In this document: piece after piece, positions 1 to 9,694 of the stretch
How the letters are laid out: every line of letters starts with the position of its first letter
Numbering within the stretch: position 1 is the first letter of the stretch
NCBI RefSeq assembly: GCF_020819595.1
Contig: NZ_JAJHNP010000013.1
Coordinates: forward strand, 1-64,000
Direction: 5' to 3'
DNA from: Streptomyces barringtoniae
GTDB taxonomy: Bacteria > Actinomycetota > Actinomycetes > Streptomycetales > Streptomycetaceae
DNA length: 64,000 nucleotides
Position numbers and translations under genes: made by a program
Notes under the pieces: generated by a model
What the model was told of the DNA's origin: nothing
Databases searched by the model: none
Seen by the model: the letters and a program-made list of their open reading frames with translations, nothing else

Positions 1-714
1 CGCCGACTCGTCACCGAGCGCGTCCAGCAGCCACTTCCGGGCCGAGGTGGCGTTGGTGATCGTCTCGATGGTGGTGAAGGTCTTGGAGGCGATGATGAAC
101 AGCGTCTCGGCCGGGTCCAGGTCCCGCGTGGCCTCGTGCAGGTCGGCGCCGTCCACGTTGGAGACGAAGCGGACCGTCAGGCCGCGGTCGGTGAAGCTGC
201 GCAGCACCTCGTAGGCCATCGCGGGGCCCAGGTCGGAGCCGCCGATGCCGACGTTGACCACGTTCCTGATGCGCTTGCCGGTGTGGCCGGTCCACTCACC
301 GGAGCGGACGCGGTCGGCGAAGTCGGCCATCTTGTCGAGGACGGCGTGCACCCTCGGGACGACGTTCTCGCCGTCGACCTCGATCACCGCGTCCCGCGGG
401 GCGCGCAGCGCGGTGTGCAGCACGGCCCGCTGCTCGGTGACGTTGATCTTCTCGCCGCGGAACATGGCGTCCCTGAGGGCGAACACGTCCGTGGCGGCGG
501 CCAGCTCGCGCAGCAGCCGCAGCGTCTCGTCGGTGACCAGGTGCTTCGAGTAGTCGAGGTACAGGTCGCCGACCTGGAGCGTGTACCCCTCACCCCGCCC
601 CGGATCGGCGGCGAACAGCTCCCTGAGATGGGTGTCGGCCAGCTCCTCGCGGTGCTTGGCGAGAGCGGTCCATTCGGGCGTCTGGTTGAGCCTGGTCCGG
701 CCGTCTGCGTTCAT
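1..714 (-). CDS. pgi: glucose-6-phosphate isomerase (N-terminal part)
   Basis: Reading from the ATG at 714 gives MNADGRTRLNQTPEW and 238 codons without a stop up to the window edge. The family is about 550 residues, so the C-terminal half lies outside. Phosphoglucose isomerase features are clear: a GIGGSDLGPAMAYEVL sugar-phosphate (SIS) loop, then FVSNVDGADL and FIIASKTFTTIET. The enzyme interconverts glucose-6-phosphate and fructose-6-phosphate in the cytoplasm. It starts 52 bp after the MFS gene on the same strand. A purine-rich stretch (GGAAGTCGGAA) precedes the ATG. In relatives pentose-phosphate genes continue to the left; that is known gene order, not seen here. Confidence 0.95.
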   Translation of the reverse strand, partial: MNADGRTRLNQTPEWTALAKHREELADTHLRELFAADPGRGEGYTLQVGDLYLDYSKHLVTDETLRLLRELAAATDVFALRDAMFRGEKINVTEQRAVLHTALRAPRDAVIEVDGENVVPRVHAVLDKMADFADRVRSGEWTGHTGKRIRNVVNVGIGGSDLGPAMAYEVLRSFTDRGLTVRFVSNVDGADLHEATRDLDPAETLFIIASKTFTTIETITNATSARKWLLDALGDESA

Positions 715-766
715 TTCCGACTTCCGCCTTCTTTCGTGCCTGTCCCAGCTGTTCCAACCTAATTGA

Positions 767-2029
767 TCACCGCACGGCACGAGCCGTCGTGGCACCGTCG
801 TGCGGCGCAACAACAGGTACGTCCGGCTTGCGGGCCGGTATCAGCGCGGTGACGGACAGGACGAAGAAGGCCGCCGTCAGCAGGGCCGGCGTGTTGCGGC
901 CCCACGCCGTGGCCACGGCGCCGCCGAGCAGGGCGCCCAGCGGGGCTCCGGCGACGGCGAGGGTGCGGAAGGCGGAGCTGACCCGGCCCAGCAGCCCGGC
1001 GGGTGTGCGCTGCTGCATCAGGGTCGTGGTGTTGACGTTCCAGAGCATGCCCATGCAGCCGAAGACGGCGAGGGCAGCCACCAGAGCGGTCAGGCTGCGC
1101 ACGGAGCCCATGACGACGAGCGCGCCGATCTGCACGGCGCCGGCGAGCAGCACGGTCCGCAGCGGGCCGAGCCGGGCCGTGACCCACCGGTTGAGCGCGC
1201 CGCCGGCCAGACCGCCCAGGGTGTACGCGGTCGTCGCCGCCGCGTATCCCGCCGTGCCCGCGTGCAGCCAGCCGGTCACCAGGACCACCAGGGTGGCGAT
1301 CAGGGCGCCCATGCCGATGTTGCACAGCGCCGTGGCGGTGCACAGCCCGCGCAGGGCCCGGTCGTGCCACAGGGTCCGCAGTCCTGCGGCGATCTCCCCG
1401 CGCAGACTGCTGCCCGCCGGTCCGGCCGCGCGCTCGGGTGCCTCGGTCCGCAGGGAGGCGACCAGCGCGGCGGCCGCGAGGAAGGTGGCGGAGTCGGCCG
1501 CGAAGGGGACGGCCGCGCCGGCGGCGATCAGCACCGGCACGACGGGCGCGCCCAGCAGACCGCCGACGATATTCTGGCCGGTCATCAGCCTGGCGTTGGC
1601 ACTGCCGAGCGCCTGCCCGTCGACCAGGGCCGGCAACAGGGCCGTGGCGGCGTTGTCGAACAGCGTCTGGAGGGTGGTCAGCGTGAAGGCCAGGGCAACG
1701 AGCAGCGCGATCGAGGCGTGGCCCAGGGCGACGGCCACCGCGAAGGAACCCATGAGCAGCCCGCGCACGGCGTCCACGGTCCACATCGCGCGCCGCTGGT
1801 CGACGCGATCGGCGATCGCGCCGCCGAGCAGTCCGAAGACGACCCAGGGCAGATACCCGCAGGCGGTGACCGAGGCGATGAGCAGGGGCCGGTCGGTCAG
1901 CGACGCGGCGAGCAGCGGTAGCGCGGCTCCTCTCAGGGCGTCCCCGAACCGGGAGACCACGGCGGCCGTCCACAACCGCCCGAAGCCCCCGCGCCACGCC
2001 GGCGCATGCCTCTCCCCCGTCTGGACCAT
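767..2029 (-). CDS. MFS transporter, exporter-like
   Basis: This is a 420-residue protein with about 12 hydrophobic segments and the MFS_3/EntS-like layout: VVSRFGDALRGAALPLLAASL in TM1, GGAIADRVDQRR in the TM2-3 loop, and GRVSSAFRTLAVAGAPLGALLGG in the second half. Such proteins are inner-membrane proton-driven exporters of drugs or siderophores; the substrate cannot be told from sequence. The ATG at 2029 follows a promoter that carries the DNA-damage motif (2069-2091) and an inverted repeat (2047-2073). It is therefore probably transcribed on its own and inducible, which is unusual for a gene between rbpA and pgi. Confidence 0.85.
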   Translation of the reverse strand: MVQTGERHAPAWRGGFGRLWTAAVVSRFGDALRGAALPLLAASLTDRPLLIASVTACGYLPWVVFGLLGGAIADRVDQRRAMWTVDAVRGLLMGSFAVAVALGHASIALLVALAFTLTTLQTLFDNAATALLPALVDGQALGSANARLMTGQNIVGGLLGAPVVPVLIAAGAAVPFAADSATFLAAAALVASLRTEAPERAAGPAGSSLRGEIAAGLRTLWHDRALRGLCTATALCNIGMGALIATLVVLVTGWLHAGTAGYAAATTAYTLGGLAGGALNRWVTARLGPLRTVLLAGAVQIGALVVMGSVRSLTALVAALAVFGCMGMLWNVNTTTLMQQRTPAGLLGRVSSAFRTLAVAGAPLGALLGGAVATAWGRNTPALLTAAFFVLSVTALIPARKPDVPVVAPHDGATTARAVR

Positions 2030-2046
2030 TGTCAGAACTCCCCCGC

Positions 2047-2073
2047 ACGGTTTTCGCCTTCACGAAAAACCGT
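2047..2073. promoter_or_regulatory. inverted repeat at MFS promoter (candidate operator)
   Basis: ACGGTTTT (2047-2054) and AAAACCGT (2066-2073) form a perfect 8-bp inverted repeat with an 11-bp spacer. It overlaps the last bases of the -10 hexamer TACGGT and covers the predicted transcription start of the MFS gene. That is where a repressor would block transcription. It could instead form a hairpin at the 5' end of the mRNA. No cognate regulator gene is adjacent. Confidence 0.5.
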
Positions 2074-2091
2074 AGAGGGCACCACTGACAA
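2069..2091 (-). promoter_or_regulatory. DNA-damage-type promoter of MFS gene
   Basis: On the minus strand TTGTCAGTG (2091-2083) is followed after exactly 8 bp by TACGGT (2074-2069). This is the spacing and sequence of the LexA-independent RecA-NDp/PafBC promoter class of actinobacteria. The same 9-mer with the same spacing lies before uvrA, uvrB and ogt in this window. The predicted start site is about 2062, giving a 5' UTR of about 33 nt before the ATG at 2029. Confidence 0.7.
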
Positions 2092-2158
2092 TCGGTCGGC
2101 CGAGCGGGGCGATACGGCTCCGGCCAGGCACCTCAAAGCGCCCGGCCGGTGTCAAGTG

Positions 2159-2494
2159 CTAGATCTCGCCCCGCAGTTTGGCGAGCGCCTCGGCGAGGAT
2201 CGCCTCGCCGTCCGCGTCGCTGCGCCGCTCCCGTACGTACGCGAGGTGCGTCTTGTACGGCTCGGTGCGCGGCGGGTCCGGCGGGTTGTCCCGGTCCTGA
2301 CCGGCCGGGAAGCCGCAACGCGGGCAGTCCCAGGTCTCGGGCACCTGCGCGTCGCTGGCGAAGCTGGGCTGCGTCTCGTGCCCGTTGGAGCACCAGAAGG
2401 AGATGCGCAGACGCGGCGCGGACTCGCCGCGCTCGGCCTCGCCCATCGGCCCCGCCCCGACCCGGCTTCCTCGGATCGCGTTGCCACTTGCCAC
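2159..2494 (-). CDS. rbpA: RNA polymerase-binding protein, RbpA family
   Basis: This is a 111-residue protein starting at GTG 2494, with GGGAG eight bases upstream. It has an RGSRVG N-terminal segment, a zinc-ribbon-like core (FWCSNGH ... WDCPRCG), a KTHLAYVRERR segment like the RbpA sigma-interacting region, and a helical C-terminus. RbpA binds RNA polymerase and principal sigma factors and stabilises promoter complexes. The sequence is more divergent from the SCO1421-type RbpA than the family core. It may be the second paralogue (RbpB-like) rather than the main RbpA. It is monocistronic. Confidence 0.85.
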   Translation of the reverse strand: MASGNAIRGSRVGAGPMGEAERGESAPRLRISFWCSNGHETQPSFASDAQVPETWDCPRCGFPAGQDRDNPPDPPRTEPYKTHLAYVRERRSDADGEAILAEALAKLRGEI

Positions 2495-2521
2495 GGTCGT
2501 AACTCCCTGCGTGATGGTGCC

Positions 2522-2548
2522 GCGAAGCGAGTCGGCGTTTCGCTTCGC
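2522..2548. promoter_or_regulatory. inverted repeat upstream of rbpA-like gene
   Basis: GCGAAGCGA (2522-2530) and TCGCTTCGC (2540-2548) are perfect 9-bp arms around a 9-bp loop. They begin 28 bp upstream of the GTG start. The element is either a 5'-leader hairpin or a dyad operator; sequence alone does not decide. Confidence 0.4.
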
Positions 2549-2725
2549 TGCGAGCGCCTCAGTCTACGTAAGGCCCAACGCGCGTCCAGTGATTGGAGTT
2601 GCAAGGGCCCCGCTCCTAGACGCAAGCCCCATGATAGGCCGCGCCCAGGAGCGCGTACCGAACATGGGGCCTTACGTACGGAATATGCGTGATGTGTGTG
2701 CTGCGCGGCGTGTCAGCTGTTCATA

Positions 2726-2962
2726 TCAGCTGTTCGTCTTCATCAGGATGCCGAGGACGATGACGCACGCGAACCACAGCAGGCCGATCACGATCGTGAT
2801 CCGGTCCAGGTTGCGCTCGGCGACCGAGGAGCCGCCGACGGAGGACTGCATGCCGCCACCGAACATGTCGGAGAGGCCGCCGCCCTTCCCCTTGTGCATC
2901 AGCACCAGCAGCATCAGCAGCAGGCTGAAGACGATCAGGGCGATCGAGAACCCCAAAACCAC
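2726..2962 (-). CDS. secG: preprotein translocase subunit SecG
   Basis: SecG is a 78-residue membrane protein of the SecYEG channel. Two hydrophobic helices flank the conserved loop LVLMHKGKGGGLSDMFGGG, ending in ILMKTNS. The start chosen is GTG 2962, with GAGG about 12 bases upstream. The ATG at 3010 would add 16 charged residues not seen in the family and would lie inside a strong hairpin. It follows tpiA with about 110 bp and a terminator-like hairpin between. Confidence 0.92.
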   Translation of the reverse strand: MVLGFSIALIVFSLLLMLLVLMHKGKGGGLSDMFGGGMQSSVGGSSVAERNLDRITIVIGLLWFACVIVLGILMKTNS

Positions 2963-2996
2963 GGCTGGACCAACTTCCTCGGATTCGGATGGACGA

Positions 2997-3026
2997 CGGG
3001 GGCACAGCACGTCGGCTGTGCCCCCG
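2997..3026 (-). terminator. hairpin between tpiA and secG
   Basis: CGGGGGCACAG (2997-3007) and CTGTGCCCCCG (3016-3026) are perfect 11-bp arms with an 8-bp loop, 45 bp downstream of the tpiA stop on the minus strand. There is no U-tract, as is common in Streptomyces terminators. It probably ends or attenuates the gap-pgk-tpiA transcript before secG. Confidence 0.6.
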
Positions 3027-3070
3027 CAAGGGTACGACGTATCGTCGCTACCGCCTACTCGCAGCGTGCG

Positions 3071-3847
3071 TCACTGATCGCGGAAACGCACGATCTTGAC
3101 GAACTCGTCGGCGTCCAGCGAGGCGCCGCCGACCAGGGCACCGTCGATGTCGGCCTGCGCCATGATCTCGGCGACGTTGCCCGACTTCACGGAGCCGCCG
3201 TACTGGATGCGGACCTTGTCGGCCACGTCCTGCGAGTACAGCTCGGCGATCTTGGCACGGACCGCGGCGCAGACCTCCTGGGCGTCCGCGGCGCCGCAGA
3301 CCTTGCCGGTGCCGATGGCCCACACGGGCTCGTAGGCGATCACGACGGTCTCGGCCTGCTCGGCCGGGAGGTCCTTCAGGCCGCCCTCGACCTGGGCGAG
3401 GGTGTGGGCGACGTGGTTGCCCGCCTCGCGGACGTCCAGTTCCTCGCCGACGCACAGGATCGGGGTCAGGCCGTGCTTGTAGGCGGCCTTGACCTTGGCG
3501 TTCACGAGCTCGTCGGTCTCGTTGTGGTACTGGCGGCGCTCGGAGTGGCCGATGACCACGTACGTGCACTTCAGCTTGGCCAGCATCGGGCCGGAGATCT
3601 CGCCGGTGTAGGCACCGGAGTCGTGCTGCGAGATGTCCTGGGCGCCGTACTTGATCTTGAGCTTGTCGCCGTCGACCAGGGTCTGCACGGAGCGCAGGTC
3701 GGTGAAGGGCGGCAGGACGGCGACCTCGACGGCCTCGTAGTCCTTGTCGGCCAGGGCGAAGGCGAGCTTCTGGACGTGCGCGATGGCCTCGAGGTGGTTG
3801 AGGTTCATCTTCCAGTTGCCCGCCATCAGCGGCGTGCGGGTGCTCAA
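3071..3847 (-). CDS. tpiA: triosephosphate isomerase
   Basis: This is a 258-residue TIM-barrel enzyme interconverting dihydroxyacetone phosphate and glyceraldehyde-3-phosphate. Catalytic residues are visible: Lys13 in GNWKMN, His101 in VIGHSERR and Glu173 in AYEPVWAIGTG. The phosphate loop is YGGSVKSGN. The full family length is present. It starts 3 bp after the pgk stop on the same strand, so the two are co-transcribed. Confidence 0.97.
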   Translation of the reverse strand: MSTRTPLMAGNWKMNLNHLEAIAHVQKLAFALADKDYEAVEVAVLPPFTDLRSVQTLVDGDKLKIKYGAQDISQHDSGAYTGEISGPMLAKLKCTYVVIGHSERRQYHNETDELVNAKVKAAYKHGLTPILCVGEELDVREAGNHVAHTLAQVEGGLKDLPAEQAETVVIAYEPVWAIGTGKVCGAADAQEVCAAVRAKIAELYSQDVADKVRIQYGGSVKSGNVAEIMAQADIDGALVGGASLDADEFVKIVRFRDQ

Positions 3848-3850
3848 AGG

Positions 3851-5062
3851 TCAGTCCTCCAGTGCGGCAAGGCCGGGGAGCGTCTTGCCCTCGAGGTATT
3901 CGAGGGAGGCGCCGCCACCGGTCGAGATGTGGCCGAATGCGTTCTCGTCGAAGCCGAGCGTACGCACGGCCGCGGCGGAGTCACCACCGCCGACGACGGT
4001 GAAGCCGTCCGAGTCGAGGAGGGCCTGGGCCACCGCCGCGGTGCCCCCCGCGTAGTCGGGGTGCTCGAAGACGCCCATGGGACCGTTCCAGAACACGGTC
4101 GCGGCGTCGGTGAGCTTCGAGGCGTACAGCTCCCGGGTCTTCGGGCCGATGTCCAGGCCCTCCTGGTCGGCGGGGATCTTGTCCGCGTCGACCACGTCGT
4201 AGACGGCCGGCGCCTTGGTCTTCAGGTCCGGGAACTCCCGGGAGACCAGGACGTCGACGGGGAGCACCAGCTCGACGCCCTGCTTCTCGGCGCGCTGCAT
4301 GTACTCCGTGACGACCGGGATCTGGTCCTCCTGCAGGAGGGAGATGCCGACCTCGTAGCCCTTGGCCTTGAGGAAGGTGTAGGCCATGCCGCCGCCGATG
4401 AGCAGGCGGTCGGCCTTGCCGAGCAGCTGGTCGATGACGGCGAGCTTGTCGGAGACCTTGGCGCCGCCGAGCGCGACGACGTAAGGGCGCTTGACATCCT
4501 CCGTGAGCTGCTTCAGGACGCCCACCTCGGTGGCGATGAGGTAGCCGGCGTAGTGCGGCAGCCGGGCCGGGAGGTCGTACACGGAGGCGTGCTTGCGGTG
4601 GACCGCGCCGAAGCCGTCGCCGACGTAGACGTCGGCCAGGGCGGCGAGCTGGTCGGCGAACGTGCCGCGCTCGGCGTCGTCCTTGCTGGTCTCGCCGGGA
4701 TTGAAGCGGAGGTTCTCCAGGACGGCGACCTGGCCGTCGGTGAGGCCCGCGACCGTGTCCTGGGCCGACCGGCCGACGGTGTCGGTCGCGAAGGCCACGG
4801 CGGAGCCGAGGAGTTCACCCAGGCGGGAGGCGGCCGGCGCGAGGGAGTAGGCCGGGTCCGGGGCGCCCTTGGGGCGGCCCAGGTGCGAGGCGACGACCAC
4901 CTTGGCGCCCGCGTCCGCGAGGGCCTTGACGGTGGGCAGGACGGCACGGATGCGTCCGTCGTCGGTGATGGTGCCGCTCTCCAGCGGCACGTTGAGGTCG
5001 GCGCGGACGAAGACCCGCTTGCCGCTCACGCCGGCGGCGAGAAGTTCGTCGATCGTCTTCAT
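3851..5062 (-). CDS. pgk: phosphoglycerate kinase
   Basis: This is a 403-residue cytoplasmic glycolytic enzyme making ATP from 1,3-bisphosphoglycerate. Visible motifs are the N-terminal substrate site VFVRADLNVPL, SHLGRPKG, ALGGAKVSDKL and the nucleotide-binding GGGDSAAAV with SFGFDE-like context near the C-terminus. The start is ATG 5062 (MKTIDELLAAG) with GGAG eight bases upstream; the upstream ATG at 5095 adds 11 non-conserved residues. It is followed 3 bp later by tpiA. A terminator-like hairpin separates it from gap. Confidence 0.97.
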   Translation of the reverse strand: MKTIDELLAAGVSGKRVFVRADLNVPLESGTITDDGRIRAVLPTVKALADAGAKVVVASHLGRPKGAPDPAYSLAPAASRLGELLGSAVAFATDTVGRSAQDTVAGLTDGQVAVLENLRFNPGETSKDDAERGTFADQLAALADVYVGDGFGAVHRKHASVYDLPARLPHYAGYLIATEVGVLKQLTEDVKRPYVVALGGAKVSDKLAVIDQLLGKADRLLIGGGMAYTFLKAKGYEVGISLLQEDQIPVVTEYMQRAEKQGVELVLPVDVLVSREFPDLKTKAPAVYDVVDADKIPADQEGLDIGPKTRELYASKLTDAATVFWNGPMGVFEHPDYAGGTAAVAQALLDSDGFTVVGGGDSAAAVRTLGFDENAFGHISTGGGASLEYLEGKTLPGLAALED

Positions 5063-5126
5063 TGAGTGGACTCCAAAGGAGGGCTCGTGGTGCACCTGAT
5101 CGTAAAAGGACGTGGACCGTACGCGA

Positions 5127-5171
5127 GACAGGGCCCGGACAGCGCGGCGGTGCGCTGCCCGAGCCCTGCTC
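5127..5171 (-). terminator. hairpin between gap and pgk
   Basis: Two arms of about 19 bp (5127-5145 and 5152-5171) pair with few mismatches or G-U pairs around GGCGGT, 36 bp downstream of the gap stop on the minus strand. The strong GC stem fits a Streptomyces rho-independent-type terminator or an attenuator. gap is normally expressed above pgk-tpiA, which would fit. Confidence 0.6.
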
Positions 5172-5206
5172 TCACTTCAAGGTCCTGCTGCTGCGATCTT
5201 CGGCGA

Positions 5207-6214
<1,008 letters not shown>

Positions 6215-6557
6215 GAACCGATCTCCTCGTTGGTACGCCGGCCATGCGGTGCCGGCGAGCTCTGTTTGGGATGTCCCCGACCACCACCGACCCTACCTCC
6301 CGGAGGGCCCCGGGGTGACATCGAGATGGCCCATACACGGGCAGGCAGTTCGTACCCGCCAGTAGGGGTACGGACCGTGCCGGAACGGCAGTGGATTCAC
6401 TCGTATTTAGTACGGAATGCCGGGCGGTTTTTGCGTCGTCTTCACTCGTTCGTGAGCGGGTCGGCTCACTTGATCAGGGCCCCTTCCGCGCACCGTTGAG
6501 AGGACTCCCGCTCACCTGTTGGAACAAGGCGAGCGGGATCTGTCAACGTGGCGCCCC
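6215..6557. other. intergenic region upstream of gap
   Basis: This 343-bp stretch lies between the end of the M14 peptidase gene and gap. It holds no convincing reading frame. The gap promoter should lie here; a TAGGGT hexamer on the minus strand (6295-6290) is a possible -10 box, but no matching -35 is clear. The part near 6380-6470 is less GC-rich than its surroundings. Confidence 0.4.
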
Positions 6558-9521
6558 TCACCCGCCGAGCGCCGCGAACGCCTTCCTCACCAGGGCTGCC
6601 CGGTCGGCCGCCGACGACACCTGTTCCAGGCCGAAACCGAGCAGCACGGTGTCGTCCGTGGTGACCGCCGCGTACGTCTGGAACAGCGCCCCGGAGCGCG
6701 CCCAGTCCTTCCGGGCCGGCGGGCTGCCCGCGGGCGGTCCGGCCACGTGCCAGGCGCCCAGCGACGACTCGAAGCCCTCGGTCTCCTTCGCCGTTCCGCC
6801 GACGACGAGCGAGGCGTCGTCGGCGAGCACGCCGTGTCCGCCGGTGCCCGGGTCGGTGATGTAGCTGATCGAGACCTCGACGGACTTCCCGGCGTAGGCG
6901 CTCAGGTCGAAGGTGGCCTGCTGCCAGCCGCCGGAGCTGCCGGTGAGGCTGTTCCAGGAGCCGGTCGTGCCGGTCGCGGTGCAGGCGTTGTCCGCGAGCG
7001 TCAGATAGTGCTTGAGCCAGGGGTGCTCGGCGATCAGGAACCCCTGCCCGCAGTCCGCCGGTACGGCCGTCTTCGTGGCGCCCCCGGCTTCCGGCAGCGT
7101 GGTCCAGTCGTCGGCGCCCACGGTGTGCGCCTCGATCACCGCGTGGTCGTAGCCCGGCTCGGTGTCCCACAACAGCCGGGTGGTGAGGGCCGGCTTGTCG
7201 GCGGCACCGACACCGGTGAGGTCGATGGTACGGGTGAGGCGCTTGTAGGCGTCGTCGGTGTGCACGGCGGCGGCCATGTACGAGCCGGAGTACGGCCCGT
7301 AGGGGCTCACCGCCCCGGCGAACCGGCCCGCGCCGGCGCTCTTGAACTGCGGATACGCGGACGCCGCAAGCTCGTCGGAGGTGACGCCGTAGGTGCCGGC
7401 CTTGTCCAGCGGATCGCCGGGCGCGTCGCCGAGGGCGGCAAAGTAGCCGTCCAGGGCGCCGGTGCCGGTGAAGCCGGTGGCTCCCTTGGTCGACGTACGG
7501 CTGTAGGCGCCCAGGTAGTACTGGCTGAAGTCGTCCGAGAGGGTGCCGTCGCCGAGGTCGACGTTGCCGCCTGCCAGCTCACCGGCCTCGATCAGCCGGC
7601 CGCCCTCGTTGAGGTAGGCGCGCAGCTGGAGCTGGGTGGCGTTGCCGGGGCCCTTCGCGCCCGAGTAGTGCACGACCCTCGGGAAGTGCTTCAGCACGCC
7701 GAGCGCGTCCGGGGCGCCCTGCGTGGCGACGTCCCACACGATCGCCCGGTGCCCGGCCGCCTTCACCGCGTCCACGTACTTCTGCGCCTGCGTTGCGGCC
7801 GCGCCCTCCTCTGCGACGACGAGCGTGTCGGCCTTGGGCCGCTCGGCGACGGTGTACGTGAAGTGCGAGCTGGAGACCTTCTTTCCGCCCTTCGTCCGGC
7901 CGGTGAACCACACCTCGACCCTGTCGCCCGGCTCGCCTCCCTGCACCCTTGCCCGGTACTCGTCGAAGTACAGGTCGTCCTTGCCGCCGTAGGTCTTGCC
8001 GCCCTTCCAGCGCCGCAGCGCCCGGTCGTGCGTACGGCCGCCGTCGACGCGGTACTTCAGCTCCTTGTCGTGGATCGCCTTGCGGACGACGACGGAGACC
8101 TCCTGGTCCGCGCCCCGGGAGTACGACGTGGGGAACGCGGCCGGGGTGAAGTCGGCGGCGCTCAGCCCGACCGAGGAGACCGGGTGGTCCGGGTGCACGG
8201 CGGTCTCGGCGACGGAGAGCGCGAACGGGATGTTCTTGGCGAACTCCTGCTGGATCAGCTTCTCGTCGTCGGGGAAGTTGAAGACCGACTGGCAGTCCTC
8301 GGGCTTCCAGGCGTCGTTCGGGTCGATCTGCGACGCGGTCTGGCAGGTCGACATCTCGGGGGTGAACATCGCGATGCCGTTGACGTTCGACGCGTGCCCG
8401 TCCGTCTCGCCGTTGGTGGTGTACAGCTCCGAGGAGACCTGCGAACGGTAGCCGGGGACGGCCGGGTTGTCCGGGGTGCCGGCGAGCGCCTTGTAGAGGA
8501 CGTCGTCCGGGGTGGGGGTGGCGACCTGCCAGCCGACGCCGTAGAGGAGGAGCTCGGCGGCGGAGTGGTAGTTGACGGCGTACCTGAACCCGATGCGCTT
8601 CTCGAAGCCGTCCAGCGCCTTGGTCTCGGGCTCGGACTCGGGGCTCGCGCCGCGGTAGGTCTCGCTGGTCGGGTCGGGGGACGAACCCTCGTCGTCGTAG
8701 CCCCACTTGTAGGGGAAGTTGCGGTTGAGGTCGACGCCGTCACCCGTGCCGATGGCACCGTCCGCGTTGACGTCCCGCAGGTTCTTGCGCCACAGGCGGG
8801 TCGTGGAGTTCTTGAACGTGTAGTCGTAGCCGTCGGGGTTGGCCGAGATGACGAACCACATCTCGGTGGAGTCGACGATCCTCCGGATGCGCTTGTCGGA
8901 CTTGTAGTGGTCCAGGTAGTAGTGCATCAGACGCCGGGTCATCTCCGGTGTGATCCACTCGCGCGCGTGCTGGTTGGACAGATACAGCACGGACGGCTTC
9001 GAGCCGTCCTTCGCCTTCCTTGCGTCCCTGGTCAGTTTGAGGGCGAGGATGTCCTGGCCGTCGACCGTCCTGCCGATGGACTCGACCTTGGTCAGGCCGG
9101 GGTTGGCCTGGGCGGTGCGGAGGATCTCCTCCTTGAGTCCGCCCTTACCGCTGTACGGGCGGAACACGCCCTGGGACGCCTTCTCGATGCGCGCCTGCGT
9201 CTTGGCCGGGACGGTGTGCTCGGTGAGGTCGACGCCCTGTGCGCGGAGTTTCGCGGCCTGCTGATCGGTGAGGTAGACCTCGACCTCGGACTTCCCGGCC
9301 TTTCCGCCTCCGGTGACCTGTTCGGCGAGTTCGTCACCGTCCTGGCCGGCCTGGAGAAGCAGGGGCATCTGCTGCCTGGTGACCTCGGCGCGGAAGACCT
9401 TGACCGCGTCCGGGTCGGACTTCGCCGGGCTTGCGCTCTGTGCCTGGGCTACGGGTGCGAGGCTCGCTCCGCCGATCAGGAGCGCGCCGACAGCGAGGAT
9501 CGATCTCGCTCTGTGTCTCAT
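6558..9521 (-). CDS. secreted zinc carboxypeptidase, M14 family
   Basis: This is a 987-residue exported metallopeptidase. Residues 1-27 form a signal peptide ending VAQA. A propeptide-like segment follows to about residue 120. The M14 catalytic domain has the zinc ligands His185 and Glu188 in NQHAREW, a third ligand His in VNYHSAAE, and the catalytic Glu in MFTPEMST. The C-terminal 450 residues contain a beta-rich segment and a segment ending in a SWNSLTGSSGGWQQA jelly-roll-like domain, probably for substrate or wall binding. It removes C-terminal residues from extracellular peptides. It is monocistronic. Confidence 0.9.
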   Translation of the reverse strand: MRHRARSILAVGALLIGGASLAPVAQAQSASPAKSDPDAVKVFRAEVTRQQMPLLLQAGQDGDELAEQVTGGGKAGKSEVEVYLTDQQAAKLRAQGVDLTEHTVPAKTQARIEKASQGVFRPYSGKGGLKEEILRTAQANPGLTKVESIGRTVDGQDILALKLTRDARKAKDGSKPSVLYLSNQHAREWITPEMTRRLMHYYLDHYKSDKRIRRIVDSTEMWFVISANPDGYDYTFKNSTTRLWRKNLRDVNADGAIGTGDGVDLNRNFPYKWGYDDEGSSPDPTSETYRGASPESEPETKALDGFEKRIGFRYAVNYHSAAELLLYGVGWQVATPTPDDVLYKALAGTPDNPAVPGYRSQVSSELYTTNGETDGHASNVNGIAMFTPEMSTCQTASQIDPNDAWKPEDCQSVFNFPDDEKLIQQEFAKNIPFALSVAETAVHPDHPVSSVGLSAADFTPAAFPTSYSRGADQEVSVVVRKAIHDKELKYRVDGGRTHDRALRRWKGGKTYGGKDDLYFDEYRARVQGGEPGDRVEVWFTGRTKGGKKVSSSHFTYTVAERPKADTLVVAEEGAAATQAQKYVDAVKAAGHRAIVWDVATQGAPDALGVLKHFPRVVHYSGAKGPGNATQLQLRAYLNEGGRLIEAGELAGGNVDLGDGTLSDDFSQYYLGAYSRTSTKGATGFTGTGALDGYFAALGDAPGDPLDKAGTYGVTSDELAASAYPQFKSAGAGRFAGAVSPYGPYSGSYMAAAVHTDDAYKRLTRTIDLTGVGAADKPALTTRLLWDTEPGYDHAVIEAHTVGADDWTTLPEAGGATKTAVPADCGQGFLIAEHPWLKHYLTLADNACTATGTTGSWNSLTGSSGGWQQATFDLSAYAGKSVEVSISYITDPGTGGHGVLADDASLVVGGTAKETEGFESSLGAWHVAGPPAGSPPARKDWARSGALFQTYAAVTTDDTVLLGFGLEQVSSAADRAALVRKAFAALGG

Positions 9522-9694
9522 GAACCCCCCTAGCGGTGGTCCGCCACAGCGGCGAACAGATTGCCAGGCTCATGTCAGTCCGAGATGGAGTCAAGAGCGC
9601 TTAACGGCCACCCGAACGAAGGGCCGCCGGGTACGCGAAGACCGGTACCGAAACTCCAACTGGGCGCCGGTACCGGCCTGTTGGTCTGGCTGGT

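Noticed and set aside
2704..2738. Short duplication of GAACAGCTGA at the secG 3' end
   Set aside because: Only about 10 bp twice at the stop codon; no sign of function.
2963..3010. Upstream ATG start for secG
   Set aside because: Adds 16 residues that do not fit SecG and lies within a strong hairpin; GTG 2962 has a ribosome site.
2696..5065. 789-codon plus-strand open frame
   Set aside because: Antisense to secG, tpiA and pgk.
6519..9533. 1004-codon plus-strand open frame
   Set aside because: It is the antisense shadow of the M14 carboxypeptidase, whose frame has a signal peptide and zinc motifs. High GC keeps antisense frames open.
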